Part shown: one piece after another, positions 16,393 through 25,783 of the stretch | How positions within the stretch are numbered: the first letter of the stretch is position 1 | Layout: each line of letters opens with the position of its first letter | Assembly (NCBI GenBank): GCA_016715985.1 | Contig: JADJXD010000001.1 | Coordinates: 3,038,001-3,102,000 of the forward strand | DNA length: 64,000 nucleotides | Direction of reading: 5' to 3' | Source of the DNA: Saprospiraceae bacterium | GTDB taxonomy: Bacteria; Bacteroidota; Bacteroidia; Chitinophagales; Saprospiraceae | The notes under the pieces: generated by a model | What the model was told of the DNA's origin: nothing | Seen by the model: only the letters and a program-made list of their open reading frames with translations | Databases searched by the model: none | Translations under genes and position numbers: made by a program

Positions 16393-18056
16393 TCTTTCTT
16401 TACATTTAAACCGTTTTCAGGAGTTATGGGTTCATTACTCTCCGAACCGCCCCACCGGATTATCATTTCTGTGTCCCAGTTTGCTCTGAGTTTTTCGGAT
16501 TCAGAGACTTTTATATTTTCTGGTTGAAATTTTTTCCAGTAATCGCCCGGATCCCATTTGCCATTCCTATTTTTATCTTCAATGATTTCAACGTTGTATT
16601 TTTCAGGAATCAAAGACCGGAAACTTTGTTTATGAGTTTTAACATCTGACAACCCAAAATTGAATTTCAAATTACCGCCGGTTGAGATTTTCACTACATA
16701 ATGGAGTGTACTGTCCAGACCGGATATGGTGAGATCCAGACCAGCCAGTTGACTTGTATTTAAAAGCCCGAATTTTAACTGAATCGAATCATTTTTAATG
16801 CCAAATATATCTGTTAATGATCCCGGAATAAACAGGAGGTTATATTTTTTGTCCTCTCTCCAGTCATCAGATCGGATAATCAATTTTTTATTGTTTTCTG
16901 AAAGCTTTACAATTTTATTATCCAAAATTCCTACGCTGTCAAATAAAATGATGGAATCAGCATTAAGTAATTCAATCGGATGATTAAATTCAATCGCCAG
17001 GCTGTCAAAAGTTCTCATCGCAAATGTAAGATTGGATGAAGTTTGTTTAAATTTTGCTTTTTCCAAAAATGCTTGTTTGCCGCGTGGTTTTACCTGAATA
17101 GTGTCTTTTCCGGCTAACAGATTAAAAGAATCGATTTCGGTATTGTAGTAAATATTAACTGAATCCAATTTTATTTCTTTGTAGATTATTACTTCAGGAT
17201 TCAGAGATTGAATATTCACATTCTCCGGTAAGGACGAGAAAAGAATGTTGACTTTTCCAAAATCCTTTTTATTAACTGACAGTGATTTTGGAGTACTTTC
17301 AGCGATAGAAGCCCGCAACAAAATTTGATAATCTGTCGAATCGGTCAAAATATAATCTATGTCAGAAAATGCTGTTTTTTCGGCAGGTAAATCATACAGA
17401 TAATTCAGGTTTTCATCTTTAAGTGCTAAAATTCTAAACGTATCATTTCTGATATTTTCAAATTTGAACTTTCCGTTTTTATCTGTTTTGACAAAATAAA
17501 AGGGCTTTTCTTTGACGACGACCGAGTCATATTTTTGGTCATACAGCATCACCAGAATGCCGTCTTCCGGTTTTTCAGTGATAGCGTCGATAACTGTTCC
17601 TTCCAGACTTAGACTATCAATTACATCTCCGGTCGAGAATACAAAAGAAAAATTATTTAACTTATTTCCTTCTGTATAATCGACGATTGACTCGCCAAAA
17701 TTGATAGTGTATGTTGCATTTTCGCGGAGTATCTCCCGATCGTCAAATCTGAAAGTTAGTTTTTTACCTCTGTGTGAAACCTTGGGAATGTACTTTGTCG
17801 GTGGTGAAACCAAAACCTGTTTTATAGCATCGCGGACTTCGATAAATTCATCAAAGTAAAAATCCAATTGCTTAGGAAAATAATTAGTCTGAAAATTTCG
17901 GACAGACTTAATAGAATCCAATTTGGGTGGGGTGGCATCCTTGGGCCCACCTGAAGGAGCACCGGTGCTCGCACATGAACTGACAATCAGGCTGAGGACC
18001 ACCCATGTACAGAACGGGTAAATAGAAAAATATAAATAATGCCTGATTTGCTTCAT
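16389..18056 (-). CDS. Ig-like (Big_5) domain lipoprotein
   Basis: This 555-residue protein has a lipoprotein signal with lipobox IVSSC (Cys28). It is followed by the segment TGAPSGGPKDATPPKLDSI, characteristic of a widespread Bacteroidota lipoprotein family with an N-terminal Big_5 (SbsA Ig-like) domain (about 40-145, ending FSFVFSTGDVIDSL). A carboxypeptidase-regulatory-like region follows (about 150-220). The remaining beta-rich region includes a DKNRNGKWDPGDYW calcium-binding-like loop near 500. Function is unknown; it probably sits in the outer membrane. It overlaps lptB by 4 bp, so it is the first gene of that unit. Confidence 0.8.
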   Translation of the reverse strand: MKQIRHYLYFSIYPFCTWVVLSLIVSSCASTGAPSGGPKDATPPKLDSIKSVRNFQTNYFPKQLDFYFDEFIEVRDAIKQVLVSPPTKYIPKVSHRGKKLTFRFDDREILRENATYTINFGESIVDYTEGNKLNNFSFVFSTGDVIDSLSLEGTVIDAITEKPEDGILVMLYDQKYDSVVVKEKPFYFVKTDKNGKFKFENIRNDTFRILALKDENLNYLYDLPAEKTAFSDIDYILTDSTDYQILLRASIAESTPKSLSVNKKDFGKVNILFSSLPENVNIQSLNPEVIIYKEIKLDSVNIYYNTEIDSFNLLAGKDTIQVKPRGKQAFLEKAKFKQTSSNLTFAMRTFDSLAIEFNHPIELLNADSIILFDSVGILDNKIVKLSENNKKLIIRSDDWREDKKYNLLFIPGSLTDIFGIKNDSIQLKFGLLNTSQLAGLDLTISGLDSTLHYVVKISTGGNLKFNFGLSDVKTHKQSFRSLIPEKYNVEIIEDKNRNGKWDPGDYWKKFQPENIKVSESEKLRANWDTEMIIRWGGSESNEPITPENGLNVKKE

Positions 18057-18197
18057 ATGTAGAATAAACGTCGCAAAATTACAGTTAATGTGCGGGTTTG
18101 TAAATTTTTATTTAATATTTTGAATTTGTACCTGGCATGAGAAACAGGATTAATTACTATTTTCGAACTTTATTTCTTTTATTCGGTTGAAGTTTCT

Positions 18198-19604
18198 ATG
18201 AGTAAGAAAGTAATCTGGGGTATTATTATCATCATGACAACATCCTTGATCGGTGTAGGTATGATACAGTTATTTTGGGTCAAGTGGTCTGTAAATCTGG
18301 ACGAAAAAAATTTTAACGACAAAGTAATTATTGCGTTAAACAGGGTAAAGGAGCATTTAAAGGCGGATGCTGAAGAATCTATTCTGGCAGAGAAATATGG
18401 GTTAAGTTCCAATGAAAAAAATATTTCTGAAATTACAAATGACTTACTTTGGAAACAAAAAGCCAGAAGCCGGGATCTTAATTCACTTTCGTTATTATTT
18501 AATCCGTCAGAATATCTGGATGCAATTGATAAAAACAAACTGGATTATTATCTGAAAAAGGAATTGTCTGATCAGGGTATTGATCTGAAGTATGAATACG
18601 GTGTATTTTCTAAAGAACTAAACTCATATATCATTGTCAATGGAAATTATGCAGTGTCCGTCGGGGATACCACCAAATCCAGTAATGTCGCCGCCTTAAA
18701 TCCTTTGCTGAAGGCAGAATACAGAGTTTCTTTGTTTGCCAGTGAAATAAAAGAACCCGGTCATCTAAATCTTTATTTCCCCAATAAAACCAGATTTTTA
18801 TGGTCCAGTGTATTCCCGATTTTGTTAAGTTCAATATTATTTACAGGGTTGATATTGTTTTGTTTTTCATATACTGTTTATATTATATTCAGACAAAAAA
18901 AGGTTTCAGAAATGAAAACTGATTTTATAAACAACATGACCCATGAGTTTAAAACGCCGATAGCTACCATTTCTTTGGCATCAGACTCGGTACTCAGCCC
19001 TTCTATCATCAGTGATGAAAACAAAGTTAAAAGATTTATAGGAATTATAAAACAGGAAAATCTGCGAATGCTGAGTCAGGTAGAAAAAGTTCTGCAAATG
19101 GGTCAGATAGAAAAAAATGACCTGAATCTGAAAACCGGTGAGCTGGACATTCATCACCTTATCAGTGATGCAGTAGTCAATGCTGAACTTAAAGTACAAG
19201 CTAAAGGGGGAAAAATATTTGTAGATCTGGAAGCGAAAATACCTCAAATCATTGGAGACCAGACGCATATTGGCAGTGTGATTAATAATTTGCTGGATAA
19301 TGCTGAAAAATATTCGCCTGAACATCCGGAGATTACGATCAGCACAAAGGATGATCAGAAAGGAATTTATATTTCAGTGAAAGATAATGGTATCGGCATT
19401 TCCAAAGAGGCACAAAAACACATCTTTGAGAAATTTTATCGTGTTCCCACCGGCAATGTACACAATATTAAGGGATTTGGACTGGGCCTGAGTTATGTAA
19501 GAGCAATGGTGGATGCACATGGGGGGATTGTGACCGTAAAAAGTGAGCCGGATAAAGGAAGTACTTTTACAGTTTTTTTGCCCAGAAAACCTAAAACAAA
19601 ATAA
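18198..19604 (+). CDS. Membrane sensor histidine kinase
   Basis: The 468-residue kinase has two transmembrane segments (about 7-27 and 198-226) around a periplasmic sensor of about 170 residues with no recognised fold. The cytoplasmic core has a HisKA H-box NNMTHEFKTPIATISLA (His near 250), an N-box NNLLDNAEKYS (near 360), G1 VKDNGIGISKEA and G2 GFGLGLSYV. It autophosphorylates and passes phosphate to the response regulator encoded 52 bp downstream. It is divergent from the lptB unit; 18057-18197 is the shared promoter region. Confidence 0.93.
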   Translation: MSKKVIWGIIIIMTTSLIGVGMIQLFWVKWSVNLDEKNFNDKVIIALNRVKEHLKADAEESILAEKYGLSSNEKNISEITNDLLWKQKARSRDLNSLSLLFNPSEYLDAIDKNKLDYYLKKELSDQGIDLKYEYGVFSKELNSYIIVNGNYAVSVGDTTKSSNVAALNPLLKAEYRVSLFASEIKEPGHLNLYFPNKTRFLWSSVFPILLSSILFTGLILFCFSYTVYIIFRQKKVSEMKTDFINNMTHEFKTPIATISLASDSVLSPSIISDENKVKRFIGIIKQENLRMLSQVEKVLQMGQIEKNDLNLKTGELDIHHLISDAVVNAELKVQAKGGKIFVDLEAKIPQIIGDQTHIGSVINNLLDNAEKYSPEHPEITISTKDDQKGIYISVKDNGIGISKEAQKHIFEKFYRVPTGNVHNIKGFGLGLSYVRAMVDAHGGIVTVKSEPDKGSTFTVFLPRKPKTK

Positions 19605-19656
19605 AAGTGTTGTAAATACTGTTTATATTAAGAATTCAAAAAATCAACAAACGAAC

Positions 19657-20370
19657 ATGTCAAATAAAATACTATTAGTTGAAGACGACCAGAATTTCGG
19701 AGACGTACTGAAGTCTTATCTCGAAATGAATGATTATGATGTAACTCTTGCTACAGATGGTGATGCAGGTTTTGACGCTTTTAAAAAAGGCAGCTATGAA
19801 TTATGCATTTTTGATGTGATGATGCCTAAAAAAGATGGCTTTTCACTTGCCAAAGATGTAAGAGGATTAAACAAAGATGTTCCTATTATTTTCCTGACTG
19901 CCAAAACCCTGAAAGAAGATGTACTGGAAGGATTTAAAATAGGAGCGGACGACTATATCACCAAACCATTTAACTCTGAAGAACTTCTCTACAGAGTCAA
20001 AGCCGTTATGAGACGAAGCTCCGGCCCTGAAGTAAATCCTGAAAACCAAAGGGAATTTATCATTGGAGATTATCATTTTGACTATGCACTTCGAATACTG
20101 ACTTATAAGCCGGACGGCACCACCGACAAACTATCACCAAAAGAAGCCCAATTACTGAGATTATTCTGTTTCAGAATAAATGACGTGTTGCAGCGATCCG
20201 AAGCATTGACAAAGATATGGGATGATGACAATTATTTCACCGCAAGAAGTATGGATGTGTTTATCACAAAAATCCGAAAGTACCTGAGCAAAGATAATAA
20301 TATCGAAATCATCAACATTCATGGCAATGGATTCAGGATGTATGTCAAAGATCATACGACTGAGGCGTAG
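19657..20370 (+). CDS. OmpR/PhoB-family response regulator
   Basis: The ATG at 19657 gives 237 residues starting MSNKILLVEDD, the normal receiver start. A longer frame from 19543 overlaps the kinase gene and is rejected. The receiver has acidic residues at 9-11, phosphoacceptor Asp53 in CIFDVMMPKKDG and the conserved Lys in FLTAK. The C-terminal winged helix (about 135-232) contains LSPKEAQLLRLF and SMDVFITKIRKYL. It is the cognate partner of the kinase gene just upstream. The regulon is unknown. Confidence 0.94.
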   Translation: MSNKILLVEDDQNFGDVLKSYLEMNDYDVTLATDGDAGFDAFKKGSYELCIFDVMMPKKDGFSLAKDVRGLNKDVPIIFLTAKTLKEDVLEGFKIGADDYITKPFNSEELLYRVKAVMRRSSGPEVNPENQREFIIGDYHFDYALRILTYKPDGTTDKLSPKEAQLLRLFCFRINDVLQRSEALTKIWDDDNYFTARSMDVFITKIRKYLSKDNNIEIINIHGNGFRMYVKDHTTEA

Positions 20371-20404
20371 TAGTGTTTATTGCTATTTAAGATAACAAAT
20401 TTTG

Positions 20405-20475
20405 TCATTATTGGCGCAAGTTTCAGTGTGCTTCAAGTCTGATAAATGCAAATTGTGCTGTAACTTCTCTACTTA
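20405..20475. repeat. Degenerate direct repeat, copy A
   Basis: About 70 bp aligned to copy B at 20880-20946 in the same orientation. The shared skeleton is TCATT, GCAAGTTT, AGT, TTCAAG, CTGATAAATG, then AACTT. There are several mismatches and small gaps. Confidence 0.6.
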
Positions 20476-20729
20476 GGTATATTTATTAATATTTGGTTTC
20501 AAGTCTGCTTTATTGTAAAGCGAAAGCATAAAATCGAAGTATGCGCATATGCCTAGTGCTACACGAACGAAGTAAGTAACAAATAAAACGAAGTAGATTA
20601 TTTCCAAGATCGAGGCAAAAAACACAGACATAGCATTAGCTATGGCGAGGCTTTTTAACGATGATATTGGGAATAAGATCAAGTTTTAATGGTATTTGTT
20701 TTGTTCTTGTAGCACTAGCAGGGTTAGCT

Positions 20730-20849
20730 TTATTTGTATTTCTTAAAGCGTCTATTTTTACCAGTTGTTGATTTAGTAAATATTTTCATTATTTTAAGTC
20801 CAAACAACAAAATGAAAATTCCAAAAAGATAAACCCAAACATTTGTCAT
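20730..20849 (-). CDS. Possible 39-residue single-pass membrane peptide
   Basis: The minus strand from the ATG at 20849 reads MTNVWVYLFGIFILLFGLKI, one hydrophobic helix, followed by a strongly basic tail ending KNRRFKKYK. This layout (one helix, basic cytoplasmic end) is common among real small membrane proteins. No family, promoter or neighbour supports it, so it may be chance. It lies between the two degenerate direct repeats. Confidence 0.3.
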   Translation of the reverse strand: MTNVWVYLFGIFILLFGLKIMKIFTKSTTGKNRRFKKYK

Positions 20850-20879
20850 AATACATTTTTTTGAGAGTTCTCAGCTTGG

Positions 20880-20946
20880 TCATTGCTGAAGCAAGTTTTA
20901 GTCTGGTTCAAGCCTGATAAATGTAACTTATGCCAACTTACTTCTT
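20880..20946. repeat. Degenerate direct repeat, copy B
   Basis: Partner of copy A at 20405-20475, same orientation, start positions 475 bp apart. Confidence 0.6.
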
Positions 20947-21214
20947 ATTTATAATTTTATTTCTTTCTTTCAATCAATTTTTGCAAAATTATATAATTCC
21001 GGGATGTTTTATGGCAAAGCCAAAGCATAATTTCAATACATGGTAGCCTTTGCCGATCTTCCATCATCATCATCATGTGTGATAATCACTATTTAAAATC
21101 AAAATAAAATATTTAGCAAATGCATAGTGAACATAGCGATATTCACACTTCTGCAAATGATTTTTACTTCAAGTTATCAAAAAGTTATACCTTGGCTTTT
21201 TTTTAGAAGGATAC

Positions 21215-21889
21215 ATGAAAGGCAGTAAAAAAAATCTGAAAGAGTCAAATATTATCGAAGCAGCTGAGCAGGTTTTTTCGGTAGTGGGGTTCAAAAATGC
21301 GAAAATGGAAGATATTGCTGCTAAAGCAAATATTACCAAAGTTACTTTGTATTCTTATTTTCAGTCAAAAGAAAATCTTTATATGGCCGTAACCTATAAA
21401 GCATTACAATCATTGATCGAAAAATATTATGAAACCATAGATCGCTATAAAGAAAAGACCGGATTGGAAAGCACTCTCGCTATTCTGGATAGCTTTATGC
21501 TCTTTTGTGAACAGAATTATCTTTTCTCTGAAGCTTTGCTGGAATACTTTGCGTTGGTTCGTTCCAGTTCAGCAGGAACGGACGAAACCAGATTGACAGA
21601 TGCTATAAAAGATAGTATATATTACATGAAACTTCAGGATATGCATAATCTGCCATTCAAACTGACCGTAAAGGAGATCGAAAGGGGAAAAAAGGACGGC
21701 AGTATCAGGTCTGATGTTGACCCGATGCTCAGCACGCTGCACGGCTGGACGATGGTGATAGGATATGTTAAAGTAATTTCAGCTTCAGGAACTAACGCAA
21801 CACCTTTATTTAAAGTAAGCCTGAAAGACCTGAAGAAACTCAATCTCAAGATAGCAAAAGAACTTTTCAGCAGACATAGCACAGGTTAA
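21215..21889 (+). CDS. TetR-family transcriptional regulator
   Basis: This 224-residue protein has an N-terminal TetR helix-turn-helix (about 10-58): AAEQVFSVVGFKNAKMEDIA, then ITKVTLYSYFQSKENLY. The C-terminal ligand domain is helical and not assignable to a ligand. TetR proteins usually repress themselves and nearby genes. It starts the run TetR-NAD kinase-cyclase, with 22 bp to the NAD kinase gene. An AGAAGG-like Shine-Dalgarno stretch lies just before the ATG. Confidence 0.9.
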   Translation: MKGSKKNLKESNIIEAAEQVFSVVGFKNAKMEDIAAKANITKVTLYSYFQSKENLYMAVTYKALQSLIEKYYETIDRYKEKTGLESTLAILDSFMLFCEQNYLFSEALLEYFALVRSSSAGTDETRLTDAIKDSIYYMKLQDMHNLPFKLTVKEIERGKKDGSIRSDVDPMLSTLHGWTMVIGYVKVISASGTNATPLFKVSLKDLKKLNLKIAKELFSRHSTG

Positions 21890-21911
21890 TTTCACACAAG
21901 ATAATGAATCC

Positions 21912-22796
21912 ATGAAAATACTTATTTATGGTCTGAAAATCAGGGATGAACAGGAAGTACCCTTTATTACACAACTGATCAGATCGGCAGAATCAGAAAA
22001 GCTGACTATTGTATATTTTGCTCCTTATGCTGCTGAGTTGACTGAAGCAGGCATTATTACTAATTATGTCGTAACGGTAGAGAATTATGAAGACTTTCTG
22101 AATCATCAAATAGATATCGTCATAACACTGGGGGGCGATGGTACTATTCTGGCGGCAACTACCTTGATCCGGTCATCCGGAGTACCTATTTTGGGAATTA
22201 ATCTTGGCAGGTTAGGATTTCTGGCGAGCGTGGAAAAAAAATACATCCCCAAAATTATTAAACAACTATTGTCCCGAAAATTTGAGACAGAATCCAGAAC
22301 ACTACTCTCTTTATCCTGCAAAAAACCTATGTTTGAAGAGTTTCCATATGCATTAAATGACTTTACGCTCAACAAACGCGATACTTCTTCGATGATTACG
22401 ATTTATGTATATATTGATGGCGAATTGCTCAATTCCTATTGGGCAGACGGTATCATCATCAGTACTCCTACAGGTTCTACCGGATATTCACTTAGTTGTG
22501 GCGGACCAATTATTTTTCCCAGATCCGGTACATTTATTATTACACCCGTAGCCCCTCACAATCTGAATGTTCGTCCTATCGTCCTTTCAGATCTTCATAA
22601 AATCAAACTGAAAGTTCATGGCAGAACAGATAATTTTATGTGTACCATGGATTCCCGATATGAAACGGTTACTTCCGACCATGAAATTGAAATCAGTAAA
22701 GCTGGGTTTGAAATAAGACTGGTTAGATTACCCGGGCAGAGTTTTATGAAGACCATCAGCGAAAAACTAATGTGGGGATTAGATAAAAGAAATTGA
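21912..22796 (+). CDS. nadK: NAD kinase
   Basis: The 294-residue enzyme phosphorylates NAD to NADP with ATP or polyphosphate. It has the diagnostic GGDGTIL motif (about residue 75), followed by GVPILGINLGRLGFLA, the NE/D-type region ALNDFTLNKRD, and the glycine-rich block DGIIISTPTGSTGYSLSCGGP. Length is typical. It sits between a TetR gene and a cyclase-family gene with gaps of 22 and 4 bp, so the three are probably co-transcribed. Confidence 0.96.
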   Translation: MKILIYGLKIRDEQEVPFITQLIRSAESEKLTIVYFAPYAAELTEAGIITNYVVTVENYEDFLNHQIDIVITLGGDGTILAATTLIRSSGVPILGINLGRLGFLASVEKKYIPKIIKQLLSRKFETESRTLLSLSCKKPMFEEFPYALNDFTLNKRDTSSMITIYVYIDGELLNSYWADGIIISTPTGSTGYSLSCGGPIIFPRSGTFIITPVAPHNLNVRPIVLSDLHKIKLKVHGRTDNFMCTMDSRYETVTSDHEIEISKAGFEIRLVRLPGQSFMKTISEKLMWGLDKRN

Positions 22797-22800
22797 GTGT

Positions 22801-23559
22801 ATGAAAATATCATTGGAATATAACAACCAATCATACAGCGCTGACCTGAGTAATGGAGTAGATATTTCTTTACCTCTGATATCCGGCACTTTGGGGCCAA
22901 ATTGTTTCTATGCTCCAGAATTTCATGCTGAGCCGGTTAGAATGGGAGATTTTGTCGGTTCTGTAAAAGAAGGCGGCCCTGTTAATTTTTTAAATATCCG
23001 GCTGAATCCTCATGGAAACGGTACACATACTGAATGTGTCGGTCACATTTCATCAGAAACATTTACGATCAATCAATGTCTCAAAGAGTTTCATTTTATT
23101 GGAAAATTAATTTCAGTTTGGCCCGAAAAGATGGAATCGGGCGATCGTATTATTACCAAAAACCTGATAACAGATCATATCCATCCCGGAGAATGTGAAG
23201 CCTTGATTATCAGAACATTGCCCAATCATGAAGATAAAAAAAACCGGCTCTATTCCGGTACCAACCCACCTTACTTTCACCATGAAGCAATCGCTTATTT
23301 AAACGAAGCAGGTATCAAACATCTCATCACTGATCTTCCTTCCGTTGACAGAGAAGACGATGGTGGAAGGCTGGAAGCTCACAAGACATTCTGGACTTAC
23401 CCAACTGATCCGCAAACAGATAAAACTATCACAGAACTGGCATATATAGATAACAATATAGAAGATGAAATCTATTTGATAAATATTCAGATAGCAAGTC
23501 TGGAAATGGATGCGAGTCCTTCAAAGATCATACTTTATGTTTTGTCCGATCCGGATTAA
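22801..23559 (+). CDS. Cyclase-family metal-dependent hydrolase (kynurenine formamidase-like)
   Basis: This 252-residue protein has the metal-binding motif of the cyclase family (PF04199) in LNPHGNGTHTECVGHI (about 69-84), a variant of HxGTHxDxPxH in which the usual Asp position is Glu. Relatives hydrolyse amides such as N-formylkynurenine or isatin. The substrate here is unknown, and no tryptophan-degradation genes are nearby. It starts 4 bp after nadK, so it is probably translated from the same mRNA. Confidence 0.8.
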   Translation: MKISLEYNNQSYSADLSNGVDISLPLISGTLGPNCFYAPEFHAEPVRMGDFVGSVKEGGPVNFLNIRLNPHGNGTHTECVGHISSETFTINQCLKEFHFIGKLISVWPEKMESGDRIITKNLITDHIHPGECEALIIRTLPNHEDKKNRLYSGTNPPYFHHEAIAYLNEAGIKHLITDLPSVDREDDGGRLEAHKTFWTYPTDPQTDKTITELAYIDNNIEDEIYLINIQIASLEMDASPSKIILYVLSDPD

Positions 23560-23684
23560 AAATTATCCCGAAAAAAAACTTATTCATCGCTAATCCATTT
23601 TTTGATTTGATTGTTTAGAAGTTTTTTACGTATGTTTATTGTAATTGATTATGTCATTGCCCTGTAGGAGCAACATATTGGTAA

Positions 23685-23703
23685 CGACGGGTGAAGCCCG
23701 TCG
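23685..23703. repeat. GC-rich hairpin, REP-like
   Basis: CGACGGG (23685-23691) pairs perfectly with CCCGTCG (23697-23703) around a five-base loop, inside AT-rich intergenic DNA between the cyclase gene and the next gene. No T tract follows, so it is not a standard terminator. It may be a genome-wide palindromic repeat. Confidence 0.5.
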
Positions 23704-23827
23704 GTAAGGAGCATTTTCATATTAGTTTTTGGCGCTATTTTTGCCTGTAAGATGCAAAAATTGTGACAAAAACCTCTGAAGGCATCCGATCAAATAATTC
23801 TATATTAAGAACAAAGCAGATTACCAT

Positions 23828-24502
23828 ATGAGAAATCATTCTCAAAAATACAGTGAAACCTATTTCAAATATCACCGGATAGGCGACAATGCTTACCGTG
23901 AAAAGGTTCGGTATTATGAAGAAAATCCGCAGGAAATCTCTTTGTTACACTTTGATGAAAGACTGGAGATTGATATAGATTATTGTATATGTCTATTTGA
24001 AATAGGTCGTTACCACAGGTTTCTGGAAAGGGTAGATTTAATTATCGAATCGATTATTGAAGAAAATATTTTTGATTATAACAATGAAAATATTTTTAAT
24101 TCACTTTTGTTAAAAAAGGCTGCAGCACTTTACAATTTGAATAAGTTTAAAGAATCTGAATTTGTTTTGGCACAACTTATCAAAATCGATCCTAAACTGA
24201 ATATTGCCAAACAATTATACGGATTATGCAAGAGACGTAAAGAAGACAATATTACTACCCTGCTCAAAGCAGCAGGAATGACGGGATTATTAATTGCGTT
24301 GAGTATAACCGTCGTCCGCATTCTACTCATTGAACCTTTCTATGATCAATATCTGGAACCATTTCTGACAATCAGGAATGTTATTTTAGCAATATCCTTT
24401 TTTTCATTTACCTCTATCGAAATATATTTGAATTATACCATGTATAAGGAGACCGGAAGTTTTTCCAACAGCTTATTGAACTGGCTCTTCAAAAAACGAT
24501 AA
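23828..24502 (+). CDS. TPR-like membrane protein of unknown function
   Basis: The 224-residue protein has a helical N-terminal part (about 1-145) with TPR-like spacing (LLKKAAALYNLNKFKESEFV) and two transmembrane segments (about 155-178 and 186-208). It ends in a basic KKR. No family is recognised. It stands alone, 268 bp after the cyclase gene, with no operon partner. Confidence 0.6.
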   Translation: MRNHSQKYSETYFKYHRIGDNAYREKVRYYEENPQEISLLHFDERLEIDIDYCICLFEIGRYHRFLERVDLIIESIIEENIFDYNNENIFNSLLLKKAAALYNLNKFKESEFVLAQLIKIDPKLNIAKQLYGLCKRRKEDNITTLLKAAGMTGLLIALSITVVRILLIEPFYDQYLEPFLTIRNVILAISFFSFTSIEIYLNYTMYKETGSFSNSLLNWLFKKR

Positions 24503-24644
24503 CTTTCAGTCTTACAGTTAGTCAGGTTTTCTTTAATCAGAAGAAGGCGTAAACTTTTTTATAACATTTTCCAAAAATAGTTGTTACAACAAATAACAAT
24601 TTTGAATTCCAAATTCTCTTTCTCATTCATTAAACAAAACCATT

Positions 24645-25757
24645 ATGCCAAATTCATCCAGAAGAGATTTTTTCAAAAAGCTAAGTTTAGGATTAGTAGG
24701 CAGTACGGCAATCGGTTCATCCAATGTCAGACAGTCAGAAATACTGAATCCAGTGAAAAAAGTTAAGCCCATGGGTTTTAATTGGGATACTATTGACCCG
24801 TTTTTATTTTGTGTACATCATGAAGACTTTTTTCCGAAAGGAAATCAAAATATGGGTCCACAGGCTACATTAGATGGCAGGAGTTTGGGGGATGACTTTA
24901 TTATAAAAGATGGTTGGCGTATGTATCACGGGACAGAAGTACCCGGCTTTCCCGGTCACCCGCACAGAGGTTTTGAAACAATTACGATTGTCAGAAAAGG
25001 TATGGTCGATCATGCTGATTCATTGGGTGCTGCAGGAAGATATGGTCAGGGAGATGTACAATGGATGACAGCGGGCAAAGGCGTTCAACATTCTGAAATG
25101 TTCCCATTGTTAGAAACAGAAAAAGATAATCCATTGGAATTATTTCAGATCTGGCTCAATCTGCCGGCCAAAAACAAAATGGTAGCACCACATTTTAAAA
25201 TGCTATGGGGTAGTAAAATTCCGAAATATGAATTTACCGATTCGAAAGGTGTTAAGGGAGTTGTGGAAGTAATCGCCGGAAAATTATATGGACACACGGC
25301 ACCGGCACCACCACCCGGATCCTGGGCAGCAGATCCATCCAACGAAGTAGCTATTTATAATATCCACATTGATGCAAACGGCTCATTCACATTACCAAAG
25401 GCGGGTAAAGGTATCAACAGAATGTTATACTTTTATGAAGGTTCGTCTATGACAATCGAGGGCACAACGATAAAAAAATATCATGCGGCAGAAGTTCATT
25501 CAGACTTTGACCTGAACATTCAGACAGGAAGTGAAAAAACCAAAATTCTGGTACTTCAGGGCAAACCTATCAACGAACCCGTAATGCAGTACGGCCCATT
25601 TGTGATGAACACAAAGGAAGAAATTCAAAAAGCTTTCAATGATTTTCATGCGACAAAATTTGGTGGTTGGCCCTGGGGTAAATATGATCAGGTCCACGAC
25701 AGAAAGTTATCCCGTTTTGCAAGACACGCAGACGGTACTTTTGAAGAAGGAGTGTAA
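24645..25757 (+). CDS. Tat-exported pirin-family protein
   Basis: This 370-residue protein begins with a twin-arginine signal (SSRRDFFKKLSLGLVGSTAI), followed by a pirin bicupin. The N-terminal cupin has the pirin metal motif in GHPHRGFETITIVRKGMVDH (about 104-123), then GDVQWMTAGKGVQHSEM, giving the His and Glu ligands. The C-terminal cupin spans about 215-310. Most pirins are cytoplasmic or nuclear and some have quercetinase activity, so a Tat signal implies export of a metal-loaded form. The gene stands alone and converges with the NYN gene. Confidence 0.85.
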   Translation: MPNSSRRDFFKKLSLGLVGSTAIGSSNVRQSEILNPVKKVKPMGFNWDTIDPFLFCVHHEDFFPKGNQNMGPQATLDGRSLGDDFIIKDGWRMYHGTEVPGFPGHPHRGFETITIVRKGMVDHADSLGAAGRYGQGDVQWMTAGKGVQHSEMFPLLETEKDNPLELFQIWLNLPAKNKMVAPHFKMLWGSKIPKYEFTDSKGVKGVVEVIAGKLYGHTAPAPPPGSWAADPSNEVAIYNIHIDANGSFTLPKAGKGINRMLYFYEGSSMTIEGTTIKKYHAAEVHSDFDLNIQTGSEKTKILVLQGKPINEPVMQYGPFVMNTKEEIQKAFNDFHATKFGGWPWGKYDQVHDRKLSRFARHADGTFEEGV

Positions 25758-25783
25758 AAAAAATTAAAAGTTATTTTTTAATA

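Larger units (their letters stand above)
20371..21214. other. Gene-poor 844-bp stretch with degenerate direct repeat
   Basis: No convincing full-size gene is present. A diverged direct repeat occurs at 20405-20475 and 20880-20946, sharing CAAGT(T/C)TGATAAATG-type sequence. One possible 39-residue membrane peptide is encoded on the minus strand between the copies (20730-20849). The stretch may be the remains of a decayed gene or element. Confidence 0.5.

Noticed and set aside
19543..19656. Longer N-terminus for the response regulator
   Set aside because: Overlaps the kinase gene and adds 38 residues not found in receiver domains; the ATG at 19657 gives the standard start.
20473..20682. 69-codon minus-strand frame in the gene-poor stretch
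   Set aside because: Overlaps repeat copy A at its end and gives a scrambled hydrophobic sequence with no family pattern.
25763..25782. AT-only hairpin between pirin and NYN genes as a bidirectional terminator
   Set aside because: ATTAAAA/TTTTAAT arms have no GC pairs; too weak to call.
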